A stretch of DNA of 64,000 nt, taken from assembly GCF_017876675.1 (NCBI RefSeq), contig NZ_JAGIOI010000001.1, positions 3,720,001 to 3,784,000 on the forward strand, in the 5' to 3' direction. The position numbers were made by a program, and so were the translations under genes. Positions 11,039-20,846 of the stretch are shown here, piece by piece (position 1 is the stretch's first letter; every line of letters begins with the position of its first letter). Under the pieces are notes generated by a model that saw only the letters and a list, made by a program, of their open reading frames with translations, did not search any database and had not been told where the DNA came from. The DNA is from Arthrobacter stackebrandtii (GTDB lineage: Bacteria > Actinomycetota > Actinomycetes > Actinomycetales > Micrococcaceae).

Positions 11039-11857
11039 ATGGCCGTCAAACGCAGCAGTCGCAGCAAATCCAAGCCGCCCGTGGTGGCGCCCTGGCCGCA
11101 CGCCTCGGGTGCCACCGTCCCCGCCATCCCGGGCGAGTTTGTTCCCCGGCACGTGGCCATCGTCATGGACGGCAACGGCAGGTGGGCCAACCAGCGCGGC
11201 CTGCCGCGGGTGGAGGGGCACAAGGCGGGCGAACCCGCACTGCTGGACGTCATGGCCGGGGCCATCGAGATGGGCATCAAGTACGTCAGCGTCTACGCTT
11301 TCTCCACCGAAAACTGGAAGCGCTCACCTGAGGAAATCCGCTTTCTCATGGGCTTCAACAAGGACGTGCTGCGCCGGCAGCGGGATCAGCTGGACGCCTG
11401 GGGCGTGCGCATCCGCTGGGCAGGGCGCCGTCCCAAGCTTTGGGGATCCGTCATCCGCGAGCTGGAGGAAGCGCAGGAACGCACCAAGGACAATGACGTC
11501 ATCACCTTGACCATGTGCGTCAACTATGGCGGGAGGGCGGAGATTGCCGACGCCGTCACCGCCCTGGCTGCCGACGTCGCCGCCGGGCGCCTGAGCCCCA
11601 AGTCGGTTTCGGAGAAGACCATCCAAAAGTACCTCTACGTCTCCGAGGCTCCCGACGTCGACCTCTTCCTGCGCTCCAGCGGCGAGCAGCGGCTGTCCAA
11701 CTTCCTGCTGTGGCAGTCCGCCTACGCAGAATTCGTCTTCATGGACACCCTGTGGCCCGACGTCGACCGGCGCACGCTGTGGCAGGCAGTGGAGGAATAT
11801 GCCAGCCGCGACCGCCGATACGGCGGGGCCGTTGACGCTGCAGCCAAGCCCTCATAA
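11039..11857 (+). CDS. uppS: Isoprenyl transferase (cis-prenyl/undecaprenyl diphosphate synthase)
   Basis: Adds isopentenyl units to make the polyprenyl diphosphate lipid carrier for cell-wall synthesis. The 272-residue product contains the catalytic signature [11 protein letters not shown], the following [14 protein letters not shown] region, the [11 protein letters not shown] motif and the C-terminal [21 protein letters not shown] (with the conserved Arg pair region). It lies 6 bases after recO, in one operon. The chain length made (undeca- or decaprenyl) is not readable. Confidence 0.96.
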   Translation: MAVKRSSRSKSKPPVVAPWPHASGATVPAIPGEFVPRHVAIVMDGNGRWANQRGLPRVEGHKAGEPALLDVMAGAIEMGIKYVSVYAFSTENWKRSPEEIRFLMGFNKDVLRRQRDQLDAWGVRIRWAGRRPKLWGSVIRELEEAQERTKDNDVITLTMCVNYGGRAEIADAVTALAADVAAGRLSPKSVSEKTIQKYLYVSEAPDVDLFLRSSGEQRLSNFLLWQSAYAEFVFMDTLWPDVDRRTLWQAVEEYASRDRRYGGAVDAAAKPS

Positions 11858-11873
11858 CGCCCCGCCCCGTTGA

Positions 11874-11955
11874 CCCTGTCGCAGCAATGGCGGCTTTTCC
11901 CTGGACCCTGTCGCAGCAGTGGCCGGTTCTTGTTCGTCCCTGTCGCAACCATGGC
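11874..11955. repeat. Three 18-bp direct repeats at 32-bp period
   Basis: CCCTGTCGCAGCAATGGC (11874-11891) recurs with one change at 11906-11923 and with two or three changes at 11938-11955, exactly 32 bases apart each time. The array fills the gap between the convergent uppS and hydrolase genes. Confidence 0.7.
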
Positions 11956-11967
11956 TGCCGGGCGGCG

Positions 11968-13056
11968 TCATGCCGGCGGATCGACGTAGCCGCGCATCCA
12001 CCGCTCCAGCCGTGCATAGGCCTCGTGCCTGACGGGACCGAGGCTCAGGAACACCTCGTGCAGCGCACCCTCGATGCGTTCCAGGCTCACGCTGTCGCCC
12101 AGCGACAGCGTCCGCAGTGCCAGCGAACGAACATCCAGCACCACGTCCGCATGCAGCATGGCGTCGCTCCAGACGGGGCCCAGCATGCTTTTGGCCGAGA
12201 GCAGGACCAATATGGGCATGGGCAGCTTGAGGCCGGAGGCCACTTCTTGCTGCGCTGCCAGGATCGCCTTCATCCAGCCGGCGCGGACCGGGAAGGCCTG
12301 CGGGGGGCGCAGCGACTTGTCCACGGGCCATTCTCCGTACGCCTGGTCGCTGATGCCGCGCCAGTAAAACGACCGCTCGGGGACGCGCATGCGCATGAGG
12401 GGGCGCAGGTCAGCAAGCTGCACCAGGGGAGTGGCCGCCCGCCTGATCGCGGCCCCGCCCTGGATCTCCAGCCACGGGCTGTTCAGGATCAGGTTGCCCA
12501 CCAGCCCCGGGTGGTGGTGCGCCCACAGCGTGGCGATCAGCCCGCCCGTGGAGTGGCCTACGAGGACCACAGGCGTTGGAACGCCCGTGCGATCCGCCAA
12601 CTGTTCCGCAGGCCGGTGCTCGGCCGCGTCCACCGGATGCGCGCCGGCGATGAGTTGGTGGGCAGCAAGGATTTCAGCATCGTAGTCGGCCAGGTCCGCC
12701 ACATACCCGCCCAGCTCCACCGAGTCGAGGCTGCGGCCGTGGTTGTGCAGGTCGATGGCATAGAACGGGTGGCCCCGTGAGGTGAAGAACTCCGCCAGTG
12801 CAGTGTTGTAGAAGTAGTCGCTCCAGCCGTGGATGAACAGCACCGGCGGCAGCACCTGCCGTCCACCGGCACCCGCCTCACGTGGCGGCCACGCCCCGCC
12901 GGTCCGGGCCGGCGCCGATCCGCTGCCGGCGGGCCGGTGGCGGACCAGAGTTGAGCGGTAGTCACCGGTCCCGTCACGGGCCGGCACCCGCAGGGTCGTG
13001 GACTGGTAGTCCGGGCCCAGGATGTCCTGGACCCACTCGGGGCCAGCTGCCATCAT
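11968..13056 (-). CDS. Alpha/beta hydrolase (lysophospholipase/S33-like)
   Basis: A 362-residue cytoplasmic hydrolase. It has the oxyanion-strand motif VLFIHGWSDYFYN, the lid region, and the nucleophile elbow GHSTGG (Ser at about residue 178). The catalytic Asp and His are expected in the C-terminal third. The fold resembles serine aminopeptidase S33/monoglyceride-lipase-like enzymes; the substrate is unknown. The start at 13056 overlaps the stop of the upstream flavoprotein by 4 bases (ATGA), so the two are co-transcribed. Confidence 0.8.
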   Translation of the reverse strand: MMAAGPEWVQDILGPDYQSTTLRVPARDGTGDYRSTLVRHRPAGSGSAPARTGGAWPPREAGAGGRQVLPPVLFIHGWSDYFYNTALAEFFTSRGHPFYAIDLHNHGRSLDSVELGGYVADLADYDAEILAAHQLIAGAHPVDAAEHRPAEQLADRTGVPTPVVLVGHSTGGLIATLWAHHHPGLVGNLILNSPWLEIQGGAAIRRAATPLVQLADLRPLMRMRVPERSFYWRGISDQAYGEWPVDKSLRPPQAFPVRAGWMKAILAAQQEVASGLKLPMPILVLLSAKSMLGPVWSDAMLHADVVLDVRSLALRTLSLGDSVSLERIEGALHEVFLSLGPVRHEAYARLERWMRGYVDPPA

Positions 13057-14726
13057 AAGACGGTGGCACCTGCCGCGTGCCGTCCCGCCGTCCGTCCGGA
13101 GAACAGGCAGCCGCCCAGAAACGTTCCTTCCAACGACCGGTAGCCATGCATGCCGCCGCCGCCAAAGCCGGCAGCCTCGCCGGCGGCGTAGAGGCCGGGA
13201 ATGGGGGAGCCGCCACCGTCGAGAACCCGGGACTGCAGGTCCGTGGCCAGCCCGCCCAGGCTCTTGCGCGTCAGCGTGCTCAGCCGCACGGCAAACAGCG
13301 GCCCGTGCTCCGGCGCCAGCATGGGGTGCGGGGGGACGACGCGCATCAGCTTGTCCGTGGCGAAGCGGCGCGCCTCCCGGACCGCGTTGAGCTGCATGTC
13401 CTTGCCGAGCCCGCTGACCACCTGCCGGTCCCGCGCCTCGAGCGTCTCCTGCAGCCCGGCAGGGTCGATGAGCTCACTGCCCACAAGCGCGTTCATTTTC
13501 GCGGCCAGCTCGGGCGCCGTGGCGGCCTGCAGGAAGTCCACGCCCCGGTCGATGAAGTTCTGGATCGGCCCCGGGGCGCCCGGCAGGGCACGCTTGGCCA
13601 GCAGCTTCATGTCCTTGCCGGTCAAGTCCGGATTCTGCTCGGAGCCCGAGAGCGCAAACTCCTTCTCAATGATGGTCTTGTTCAGGATGAACCACGAATG
13701 GTCGTGCCCCGTGGTCTCCAGGTGCCGCAGCGTGCCAATCGAGTCAAAGCCGGGAAACAGCGGCACCGGCAGCCGCCTGCCCGTGGCGTCCAGCCACAGC
13801 GGCGACGGCCCTGACAGGATCCGGATGCCGTGGTTGGGCCACACTGGATCCGTGTTGTGGATGCCTTCCGGGTAGTGCCACATGCGGTCGGTGTTGATCA
13901 GGGCCCCGCCCGCCCCGGCCACCGCCTGCTGGAATTCGCCGTCCACTGACGCCGGGACCCCCGTCAGCATGTAGCCGGGACCGTTGCCGCCCGGCCACTG
14001 GTCGCGGACCATGGGGTGGTTGCCGCCGATCCCGCCGGTCGTCACCACCACGGCACCGGCCCCCACGCTGAAGTCGCCGGCCACCGCGCGGCTGCTCGCC
14101 TCTCCCCGGCCGACGGCGGATGCCTTCAGCAGCTGCCCGCCCACCCCGGCGACCCGGGCGCCGTCGAACACCAGCTCCGTGGCGCGGTGGCGGAAGCCGA
14201 ACTGCACCTTCCCGGCCGCGACGCCTTCCTGCACCTTGGCCAGGAACGGGGCCAGGATGCCGGGGCCGGTGCCCCACACCACATGGAAGCGGGGCACCGA
14301 GTTGCCGTGGCCCTGGGCATCGTAGCCGCCGCGCTCGGCCCACTGCACGAGCGGGAAGAAGCGGACACCGAGCGAATGCAGCCAGGTGCGCTTCTCGCCG
14401 GCGGCGAAGTTGACGTAGGCTTCGGCCCACTGGCGCGGCAGGGCGTCCTCAGGGCGGTCAAAGGAGGCCGAACCCATCCAGTCGGACAGCGCCAGCTCGG
14501 CGGAATCCTTCACGCCCAGGCGCCGCTGCTCGGGTGAGTCCACCAGGAACAGCCCGCCGAAGGACCAGTGCGCCTGCCCGCCCAGGGATGCCTCGGGCTC
14601 CTGGTCGAGAATGATGACGGTGCGCCCGGCGTTGTAGGCCTCCGCCGCAGCCACCAGCCCGGACAGCCCGGCCCCCACCACAACTACGTCTGCCTGTGTC
14701 CATGTGCGCGCACCATTGCTCTCCAT
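13053..14726 (-). CDS. FAD-binding dehydrogenase (3-oxosteroid dehydrogenase/fumarate reductase-like)
   Basis: A 557-residue flavoprotein. The N-terminal Rossmann motif VVVVGAGLSGLVAAAEAYNAG is followed by an acidic strand end (ILDQEPE). A C-terminal FAD-contact region (GLYAAGEAAGFGGGGMHGYR) is typical of the KstD/fumarate-reductase superfamily. There is no signal peptide. It probably oxidises or reduces a C-C bond of an unknown substrate; the resemblance is to the widespread uncharacterised actinobacterial branch rather than true KstD. It is first in a two-gene operon with the hydrolase. The TAGCAT box at 14733-14738, 6 bases from the ATG, suggests a leaderless mRNA. Confidence 0.8.
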   Translation of the reverse strand: MESNGARTWTQADVVVVGAGLSGLVAAAEAYNAGRTVIILDQEPEASLGGQAHWSFGGLFLVDSPEQRRLGVKDSAELALSDWMGSASFDRPEDALPRQWAEAYVNFAAGEKRTWLHSLGVRFFPLVQWAERGGYDAQGHGNSVPRFHVVWGTGPGILAPFLAKVQEGVAAGKVQFGFRHRATELVFDGARVAGVGGQLLKASAVGRGEASSRAVAGDFSVGAGAVVVTTGGIGGNHPMVRDQWPGGNGPGYMLTGVPASVDGEFQQAVAGAGGALINTDRMWHYPEGIHNTDPVWPNHGIRILSGPSPLWLDATGRRLPVPLFPGFDSIGTLRHLETTGHDHSWFILNKTIIEKEFALSGSEQNPDLTGKDMKLLAKRALPGAPGPIQNFIDRGVDFLQAATAPELAAKMNALVGSELIDPAGLQETLEARDRQVVSGLGKDMQLNAVREARRFATDKLMRVVPPHPMLAPEHGPLFAVRLSTLTRKSLGGLATDLQSRVLDGGGSPIPGLYAAGEAAGFGGGGMHGYRSLEGTFLGGCLFSGRTAGRHAAGATVL

Positions 14727-14818
14727 GAGGACATGCTAACGCCCCGCCGTGCCGGGATGCGTCACAATTCGGGTGCGGGCGTTTTGCACAAGCGCAGCGG
14801 AACCGGAAAACTAGGGGT

Positions 14819-15886
<1,068 letters not shown>

Positions 15887-16016
15887 GCCGGAGCCGGGGT
15901 CCTCTCGCGGGCGGTAAGCCTTCTCGCCCGTTCCTCGTTCCTCGGATCGTGCGGGGAAAACCATCCCCGCTCCGACAACCTCGGATCCCGCTGGTCCGCC
16001 ACCGTCGGACACGAAA

Positions 16017-16050
16017 AAGCCGGGCACCCATCGATCGGGGTGCCCGGCTT
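16017..16050. terminator. Bidirectional terminator between pyrD and aldo/keto reductase
   Basis: AAGCCGGGCACCC (16017-16029) and GGGTGCCCGGCTT (16038-16050) form a perfect 13-bp stem with an 8-base loop, preceded by five A residues. The convergent genes share it. The 16 further bases up to 130 before the stem hold no recognisable gene. Confidence 0.8.
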
Positions 16051-16062
16051 CGTCGTACCTTG

Positions 16063-17067
16063 CTACGCCACGCGCGTGGGCGGGCTGACCGTCTTGGCGG
16101 GGTCGTTCACAACGGACGGGGCCAGGGCGGTGTCGATCGCGGCCATGAGCTCGGCCGGGATCTTCACCCCGGAGGCCTTGACGTTCTCGGCAACCTGCTC
16201 GGGTCGCGAGGCGCCCACGAGTGCGGTGGCCACATTCTCGTTTTGCAGGACCCAGGCGATGGCGAGCTGCGCCATGGAAAGGCCCAGCTCGTCGGCCACG
16301 GGCCGCAGCTTCTGCACATTGGTGAGGATCTGGTCATCGAGGTAGTCCTTGATGGTGTTCTTCCCGCCATGCTCGTCCGTGGCGCGCGAGCCGGCCGGCA
16401 GGGGAGCGCCGGGCAGGTACTTGCCGGAGAGCACGCCCTGCGCCATGGGCGACCAGACCACCTGGGACATCCCCAGCTCTATCGACGCCGGGATCACCTC
16501 GGGCTCAATGACCCGCCACAGGGCGGAGTATTGCGGCTGGTTGGACACCAGCGAGAAGCCGTTCGCACGGGCCAGGGCCTGCCCGTCGCGCAGCTGCTGC
16601 GCGTTCCATTCCGACACGCCGATGTACAGCGCCTTGCCCGCCCGGACCACGTCGCCAAACGCCGCAATCGTCTCCTCCAGCGGAGTTTCGTAGTCGAAGC
16701 GGTGCGCCTGGTACAGGTCCACGTAGTCCATGTTCAGGCGGCGCAGTGAGTTGTTGATGCCCTCCATGATGTGCTTGCGCGAGAGCCCGGTGTCGTTGGG
16801 CCCCTTCGGGCCGACCGGCCAGTACACCTTTGTGAACACTTCCAGGGACTCGCGGCGTTCGGAGGCCAGCGCCGCACCCAGGACCTCCTCGGCAGCGCCG
16901 TTCGCGTAGGCGTCGGCCGTGTCGAAGGTCGTGATGCCGGCGTCGAGCGCGGCACGCACGCACGCCGTGGCGACGTCGTTCTCCACCTGCGAGCCGTGGG
17001 TCAGCCAGTTGCCATAGGTGATTTCAGTGATTTTCAGGCCTGAACGGCCAAGGTAGCGGTATTCCAT
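16063..17067 (-). CDS. Aldo/keto reductase
   Basis: A 334-residue NADPH-dependent reductase of the AKR family, nearest in character to the K+-channel-beta-subunit-like (AKR6/11) branch. N-terminal YRYLGRSGLKITEITYGN; catalytic Asp and Tyr in FDTADAY; Lys in FTKVYWP; His in LYQAHRFD; then a TIM-barrel body with the GVSEWNAQQL motif. The physiological substrate is unknown. TAAGCT (17074-17079 on the reverse strand) lies 6 bases before the ATG, suggesting a leaderless transcript. Confidence 0.9.
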   Translation of the reverse strand: MEYRYLGRSGLKITEITYGNWLTHGSQVENDVATACVRAALDAGITTFDTADAYANGAAEEVLGAALASERRESLEVFTKVYWPVGPKGPNDTGLSRKHIMEGINNSLRRLNMDYVDLYQAHRFDYETPLEETIAAFGDVVRAGKALYIGVSEWNAQQLRDGQALARANGFSLVSNQPQYSALWRVIEPEVIPASIELGMSQVVWSPMAQGVLSGKYLPGAPLPAGSRATDEHGGKNTIKDYLDDQILTNVQKLRPVADELGLSMAQLAIAWVLQNENVATALVGASRPEQVAENVKASGVKIPAELMAAIDTALAPSVVNDPAKTVSPPTRVA

Positions 17068-17097
17068 TCCTTTAGCTTAGGTCACATTTAAAGTGCG

Positions 17098-17131
17098 ACG
17101 CCGGCCGCTTCCGTTGGGAGGCGGCCGGCGT
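17098..17131 (-). terminator. Terminator after the DUF3043 gene
   Basis: ACGCCGGCCGC (17098-17108) pairs with GCGGCCGGCGT (17121-17131) over 11 bp with a 12-base loop. It lies 34 bases past the DUF3043 stop and before the aldo/keto reductase promoter. Confidence 0.65.
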
Positions 17132-17164
17132 GTTGCGCATCGGCTGGGGTGGGTGACGGCCGTG

Positions 17165-17785
17165 TCAGGAGGGCCATTCCCCGCGGCGGACCATCGGCTT
17201 GGGCAGGCGCAGGCGGCGGAACTGCATGGAGCGCATGCAGGCGTACCAGACCACGCCGGGGTCGATCGTGCGGAACTTGGCGACCAAGGCCTTCTTGAGC
17301 CTGCGCGACATGAGCCAAACATCCACGGCGACGAAGGCCACCATGACCCAGAAGAGGCCGAAGATGATCAGCTGGGAGTCGTTGGAGGAGCCGTCGGCAT
17401 TGCGCACGGGCACCACGAGCGTCAGCAGCACAATGGCCAGCGCGGCAAACATGACAAACTCGCCAAGGCTGAAGCGTGCGTCGACGTAGTCGCGCGCAAA
17501 GCGCTTCTGCGGGCCCTTGTCGCGGGCCGGCAGGAACCTCTCCTCCCCGGTGTCCAGGGCGCGGCGCATGCGGGCCTGCTCTTCACGGCGGGAGTCGCGG
17601 GCCGCCACCTTGGCGGCTGCCCTGTCGTTGGGCACGAGGGGGCGCTTGCGGGCTTCCTCCTGCTCCTTCCGGGAAGGGGTGGGCACACCCTTGGCGGACT
17701 GCGGGTCCTTGGACCGGGCAGGCTGCACGTCGGAGACAGGCGTTACCTGCGGGTCGGGGGCTTGATCTTTCTTACGTCCAAACAC
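17165..17785 (-). CDS. DUF3043 membrane protein
   Basis: A 206-residue actinobacterial protein of the DUF3043 family, function unknown. A charged N-terminal half rich in Lys/Arg/Ala (residues 1-95, including SRKEQEEARKR) is followed by ARDYVDARFSLGEF and two transmembrane segments (about 112-130 and 142-162), then a basic C-terminal tail. The GTG at 17785 is taken as start because the conserved VFGRKKDQ follows and TATCCT lies 6 bases upstream on this strand (probably leaderless). The frame stays open further upstream, but that part looks non-coding. It is divergent from the M20 peptidase gene. Confidence 0.75.
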   Translation of the reverse strand: MFGRKKDQAPDPQVTPVSDVQPARSKDPQSAKGVPTPSRKEQEEARKRPLVPNDRAAAKVAARDSRREEQARMRRALDTGEERFLPARDKGPQKRFARDYVDARFSLGEFVMFAALAIVLLTLVVPVRNADGSSNDSQLIIFGLFWVMVAFVAVDVWLMSRRLKKALVAKFRTIDPGVVWYACMRSMQFRRLRLPKPMVRRGEWPS

Positions 17786-17842
17786 CCATAAAGGATACCC
17801 CGAACAGCGGTGCGGCTTTGCCGCGCCCAAATTCGGGGCCGG

Positions 17843-17848
17843 TAGGCT
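17843..17848 (+). promoter_or_regulatory. -10 box of a leaderless M20 peptidase transcript
   Basis: TAGGCT ends 7 bases before the ATG at 17856. No Shine-Dalgarno sequence is visible between them. Confidence 0.45.
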
Positions 17849-17855
17849 GGGGCAC

Positions 17856-19292
17856 ATGACCCATCATGAACCGCAAAACCCAGCAACAGCCCCCGACCTG
17901 GCGGCCCGCGTGCCCGTCGCGGAGCTGCGCGGCAGCGTTGCCGCAGCCTTCAGCACCACCGTTTCGGAGCTCATCGACCTCGTCGCCATCCCCGGCATCG
18001 CCTGGGACGCCTTCGATGCGGCCCAGCTGGAGCGCAGCGCCGAAGCCGTCGCCGCCCTGATCCGCTCCGCAGGCATCGACGACGTGCAGATCCTGCGCGT
18101 CCCCAAGGACGACGGCACCCCCGGCGGCCCCGCCGTCGTCGCACGCAAAAAAGCAGCCCCGGGCAAGCCCACCGTTGTCCTCTATGCCCACCACGACGTG
18201 CAGCCCCCGGGCGACGAAGCCCTGTGGGACAGCACGCCGTTCACGGCGCAGGAACGCAACGGCCGCCTGTACGGACGCGGCGCCGCCGACGACAAGGCCG
18301 GCATCATGGCCCACATCGCGGCGTTCCGCGCGCTCACCGCAACGCTGGGCGACTCGTTCGGCATCGGGGTCACGTTCTTCATCGAGGGCGAGGAGGAGGC
18401 GGGTTCTCCCACCTTCGCCGCATTCCTGAAGGAACACAACGCACTGCTTGCCGGCGACGTCATCGTCGTGGCCGACTCCGCGAACTGGCAGGTGGGCATC
18501 CCGGCCCTGACCACAAGCCTGCGCGGGCTGGTCGACGGCACCGTGGAGGTGCGCGTCAGCAAGCACGCCGTCCACTCCGGCATGTTCGGAGGGCCCCTGC
18601 TGGATGCCCCCACCCTCCTGGCACGGCTTATCGCCACCTTCCATGACGATCGCGGCTCCGTGGCCGTCAAGGGGCTGCAAAGCTCCGACACCGCTGCCCT
18701 TGACTACCCGGAAGAGCTGTTCCGTGCCGATGCTGGCGTGCTCGACGGCGTGGAGCTGGCCGGGACGGGAAGCCTCGCCTCCCGCCTGTGGACCCAGCCC
18801 GCCCTGTCCGTCATTGGCATGGACATCACCGGCGTGGATATGAGTTCAAACACACTGATCCCCATGGCCCGGGCCAAGGTCAGCCTGCGCATCGCGCCGG
18901 GCCAGGACCCTGCCCAAGCGATGGCCTCCCTGGAGGAGCATGTGGTGGCGCATGCCCCCTTCGGCGCCCAGGTTTCCTTTGTTCCCGGCGAGGGCGGACA
19001 GCCCTTCGCCACGGACACAGCCGCCCCGGCAGCCCAGGCGGCGCTGTGGGCCATGGGGGAGTCGTGGGGAGTGCCGGCAGTGGAGACGGGAATGGGTGGG
19101 TCAATTCCGTTCATTGCCGACCTGAAGGAGAGCTTTCCGGATGCCCAAATCCTGGTCACCGGCGTCGAAGATCCAGACTCGCGGGCGCACAGCGCCAACG
19201 AGTCACTGCACCTGGCCGAATTTGAAAAGGCGATCGTTTCCCAGTCCCTGATGCTGGCGGCCATCAACGCCGGGGCGCTGGGGGAACATTAG
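17856..19292 (+). CDS. M20/M25/M40 family dipeptidase
   Basis: A 478-residue di-zinc peptidase. YAHHDVQPPGD supplies the first His/Asp ligands, GRGAADDKAG the bridging Asp, and EGEEEAGSP the catalytic Glu and a metal Glu. A central dimerisation domain (about 210-370) interrupts the catalytic domain as in carnosinase-like M20 enzymes, and the C-terminal metal His is in RAHSANESLHL. There is no signal peptide, so it acts on cytoplasmic dipeptides. The gene is monocistronic, with a probably leaderless mRNA. Confidence 0.9.
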   Translation: MTHHEPQNPATAPDLAARVPVAELRGSVAAAFSTTVSELIDLVAIPGIAWDAFDAAQLERSAEAVAALIRSAGIDDVQILRVPKDDGTPGGPAVVARKKAAPGKPTVVLYAHHDVQPPGDEALWDSTPFTAQERNGRLYGRGAADDKAGIMAHIAAFRALTATLGDSFGIGVTFFIEGEEEAGSPTFAAFLKEHNALLAGDVIVVADSANWQVGIPALTTSLRGLVDGTVEVRVSKHAVHSGMFGGPLLDAPTLLARLIATFHDDRGSVAVKGLQSSDTAALDYPEELFRADAGVLDGVELAGTGSLASRLWTQPALSVIGMDITGVDMSSNTLIPMARAKVSLRIAPGQDPAQAMASLEEHVVAHAPFGAQVSFVPGEGGQPFATDTAAPAAQAALWAMGESWGVPAVETGMGGSIPFIADLKESFPDAQILVTGVEDPDSRAHSANESLHLAEFEKAIVSQSLMLAAINAGALGEH

Positions 19293-19378
19293 GACCCGGA
19301 AACCGGTTGTCCTTAGTTAGCGCCCCTGCCGGGCTCGACGTAGCATGTAGTAGTAGTACCCTCACGTAAGGAAAAGCC

Positions 19379-19765
19379 ATGACAGCAAATGTCCAAGAAG
19401 ATTCTTCAGCCACCACGGCCACTGAAGCCGAACTGCCCACCCACGGTGTGCTTATCAGTGATGTGGCAGCCGGCAAGGTCCGCAGCCTCCTCGAGCAGGA
19501 AGGCCGGACGGACCTGCGCTTGCGCGTGGCCGTGCAGCCGGGAGGCTGCTCAGGCCTGATCTACCAGCTGTACTTCGACGAGCGCATGCTCGACGGGGAC
19601 GCGGTCCGGGATTTTGACGGCGTTGAAGTTGTCATCGACAAGATGAGCGTGCCGTACCTTGACGGCGCCAGCATTGACTTTGAAGACACCATCTCAAAGC
19701 AGGGGTTCACCATTGACAACCCCAACGCCGGCGGCTCATGCGCCTGTGGCGATTCCTTCCACTAA
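19379..19765 (+). CDS. erpA: Iron-sulfur cluster insertion protein ErpA (HesB/IscA family)
   Basis: A-type carrier that delivers Fe-S clusters to target proteins. The 128-residue product has the three conserved cysteines: one in QPGGCSGLIY and two in the C-terminal SCACGDSF. AAGGAAAAGCC precedes the ATG. It sits directly upstream of the respiratory oxidase genes and near qcrA, whose Rieske centre needs a cluster, which fits a supply role, although ErpA serves many targets. Confidence 0.93.
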   Translation: MTANVQEDSSATTATEAELPTHGVLISDVAAGKVRSLLEQEGRTDLRLRVAVQPGGCSGLIYQLYFDERMLDGDAVRDFDGVEVVIDKMSVPYLDGASIDFEDTISKQGFTIDNPNAGGSCACGDSFH

Positions 19766-19947
19766 CCCACACTTCCGCTCGATGCAGGGCGTTCGGAATA
19801 AGTTTCTTCATGGACATCCGACGCACGGAGGGTTTGGTGCGCATTTTGCGCGCCATAGCGGTAAGCTCTACATCGAGTAGTAAACCCATTTAGCTCTGGC
19901 GGACTGAAAACCGCTGCAGGGCGCAGTAACAAGAGGAAGGGCCGTCT

Positions 19948-20832
19948 GTGAGTTCGCAGGACCGAACCGGCAGCCGACGCGCAAAAGTCATCCCCATAGC
20001 AGGGCTGGCTATTGCCGGAGCGTTAGCTTTGTCAGGATGCACGGCAGAGAATAAGAACGGCTGGATGCCAGCCGAACGTGATACCACCAATCACACGGCT
20101 GGGATCATCGATCTGTGGGTCAACACATGGATCACCATCTTGATCATTGGTTTGATCACCTGGGGCCTGATCATCTGGTGCATCATTGCCTACCGTCGTC
20201 GCAAGGGTGCCACCGGCTTCCCGCGTCAGACGAGTTACAACCTCCCGTTGGAGGTTTTTTATGTGTTGGTGCCGTTGTTCATGGTGCTGGTCTTCTTCCA
20301 CTTCACCGATGTGGAGCAGAAGTCCATCAACGCCCGTGACGACAACCCGGACGTGACAATTGACGTCCGAGCCAAGCAGTGGTCTTTTGACTTCAACTAC
20401 TTGGCAGGCAACGACGTCAAGGAGTCCGTGTACTCCGTGGGTGTCCAGGCCGAGCTGGACGGCAAGCCGTTCGACAAGTCGACCTTGCCCACGCTGTACC
20501 TGCCCGTCAACCGATCGGTTGAGCTCCAGCTGAACTCCCGTGAAGTGATCCACTCCTTCTGGGTCCCGGCATTCCTTGACAAGAAGGACATGCTTCCCGG
20601 CAAGACCAACTACATGACCCTGACGCCCACGGCGCTGGGCACGTACGACGGCAAGTGTGCCGAGCTCTGTGGCGAGTACCACTCCGAGATGCTGTTCAAC
20701 GTCAAGGTTGTCACGCAGGAAGAGTTTGATGCACACCTGGAAGAGTTGAAGGCCAAGGGCCAGACCGGCGAGCTGACCGAGAAGTACGACCGCAACCCGG
20801 ACACAGTTAACTCTGTGAACGCGAATAAGTAG
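19948..20832 (+). CDS. ctaC: Cytochrome c oxidase subunit II
   Basis: Carries the CuA centre that accepts electrons from the bc1 cytochrome c domain. The 294-residue product is a lipoprotein (lipobox LALSGC, Cys31). It has two transmembrane helices (about 54-76 and 96-115) and a periplasmic-side cupredoxin domain with the CuA motif [12 protein letters not shown]. The GTG start at 19948 is supported by GAGGAAGGG upstream. It is first gene of ctaC-ctaD-ctaF. The 5' region 19766-19947 is long enough for a leader, but I see no clear promoter pair. Confidence 0.97.
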   Translation: MSSQDRTGSRRAKVIPIAGLAIAGALALSGCTAENKNGWMPAERDTTNHTAGIIDLWVNTWITILIIGLITWGLIIWCIIAYRRRKGATGFPRQTSYNLPLEVFYVLVPLFMVLVFFHFTDVEQKSINARDDNPDVTIDVRAKQWSFDFNYLAGNDVKESVYSVGVQAELDGKPFDKSTLPTLYLPVNRSVELQLNSREVIHSFWVPAFLDKKDMLPGKTNYMTLTPTALGTYDGKCAELCGEYHSEMLFNVKVVTQEEFDAHLEELKAKGQTGELTEKYDRNPDTVNSVNANK

Positions 20833-20846
20833 GGGGGAAGAGGAAA

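Noticed and set aside
19766-19947. Riboswitch in the ctaC leader
   Set aside because: The 5' region is long, but no recognisable riboswitch core or clear promoter pair was seen.
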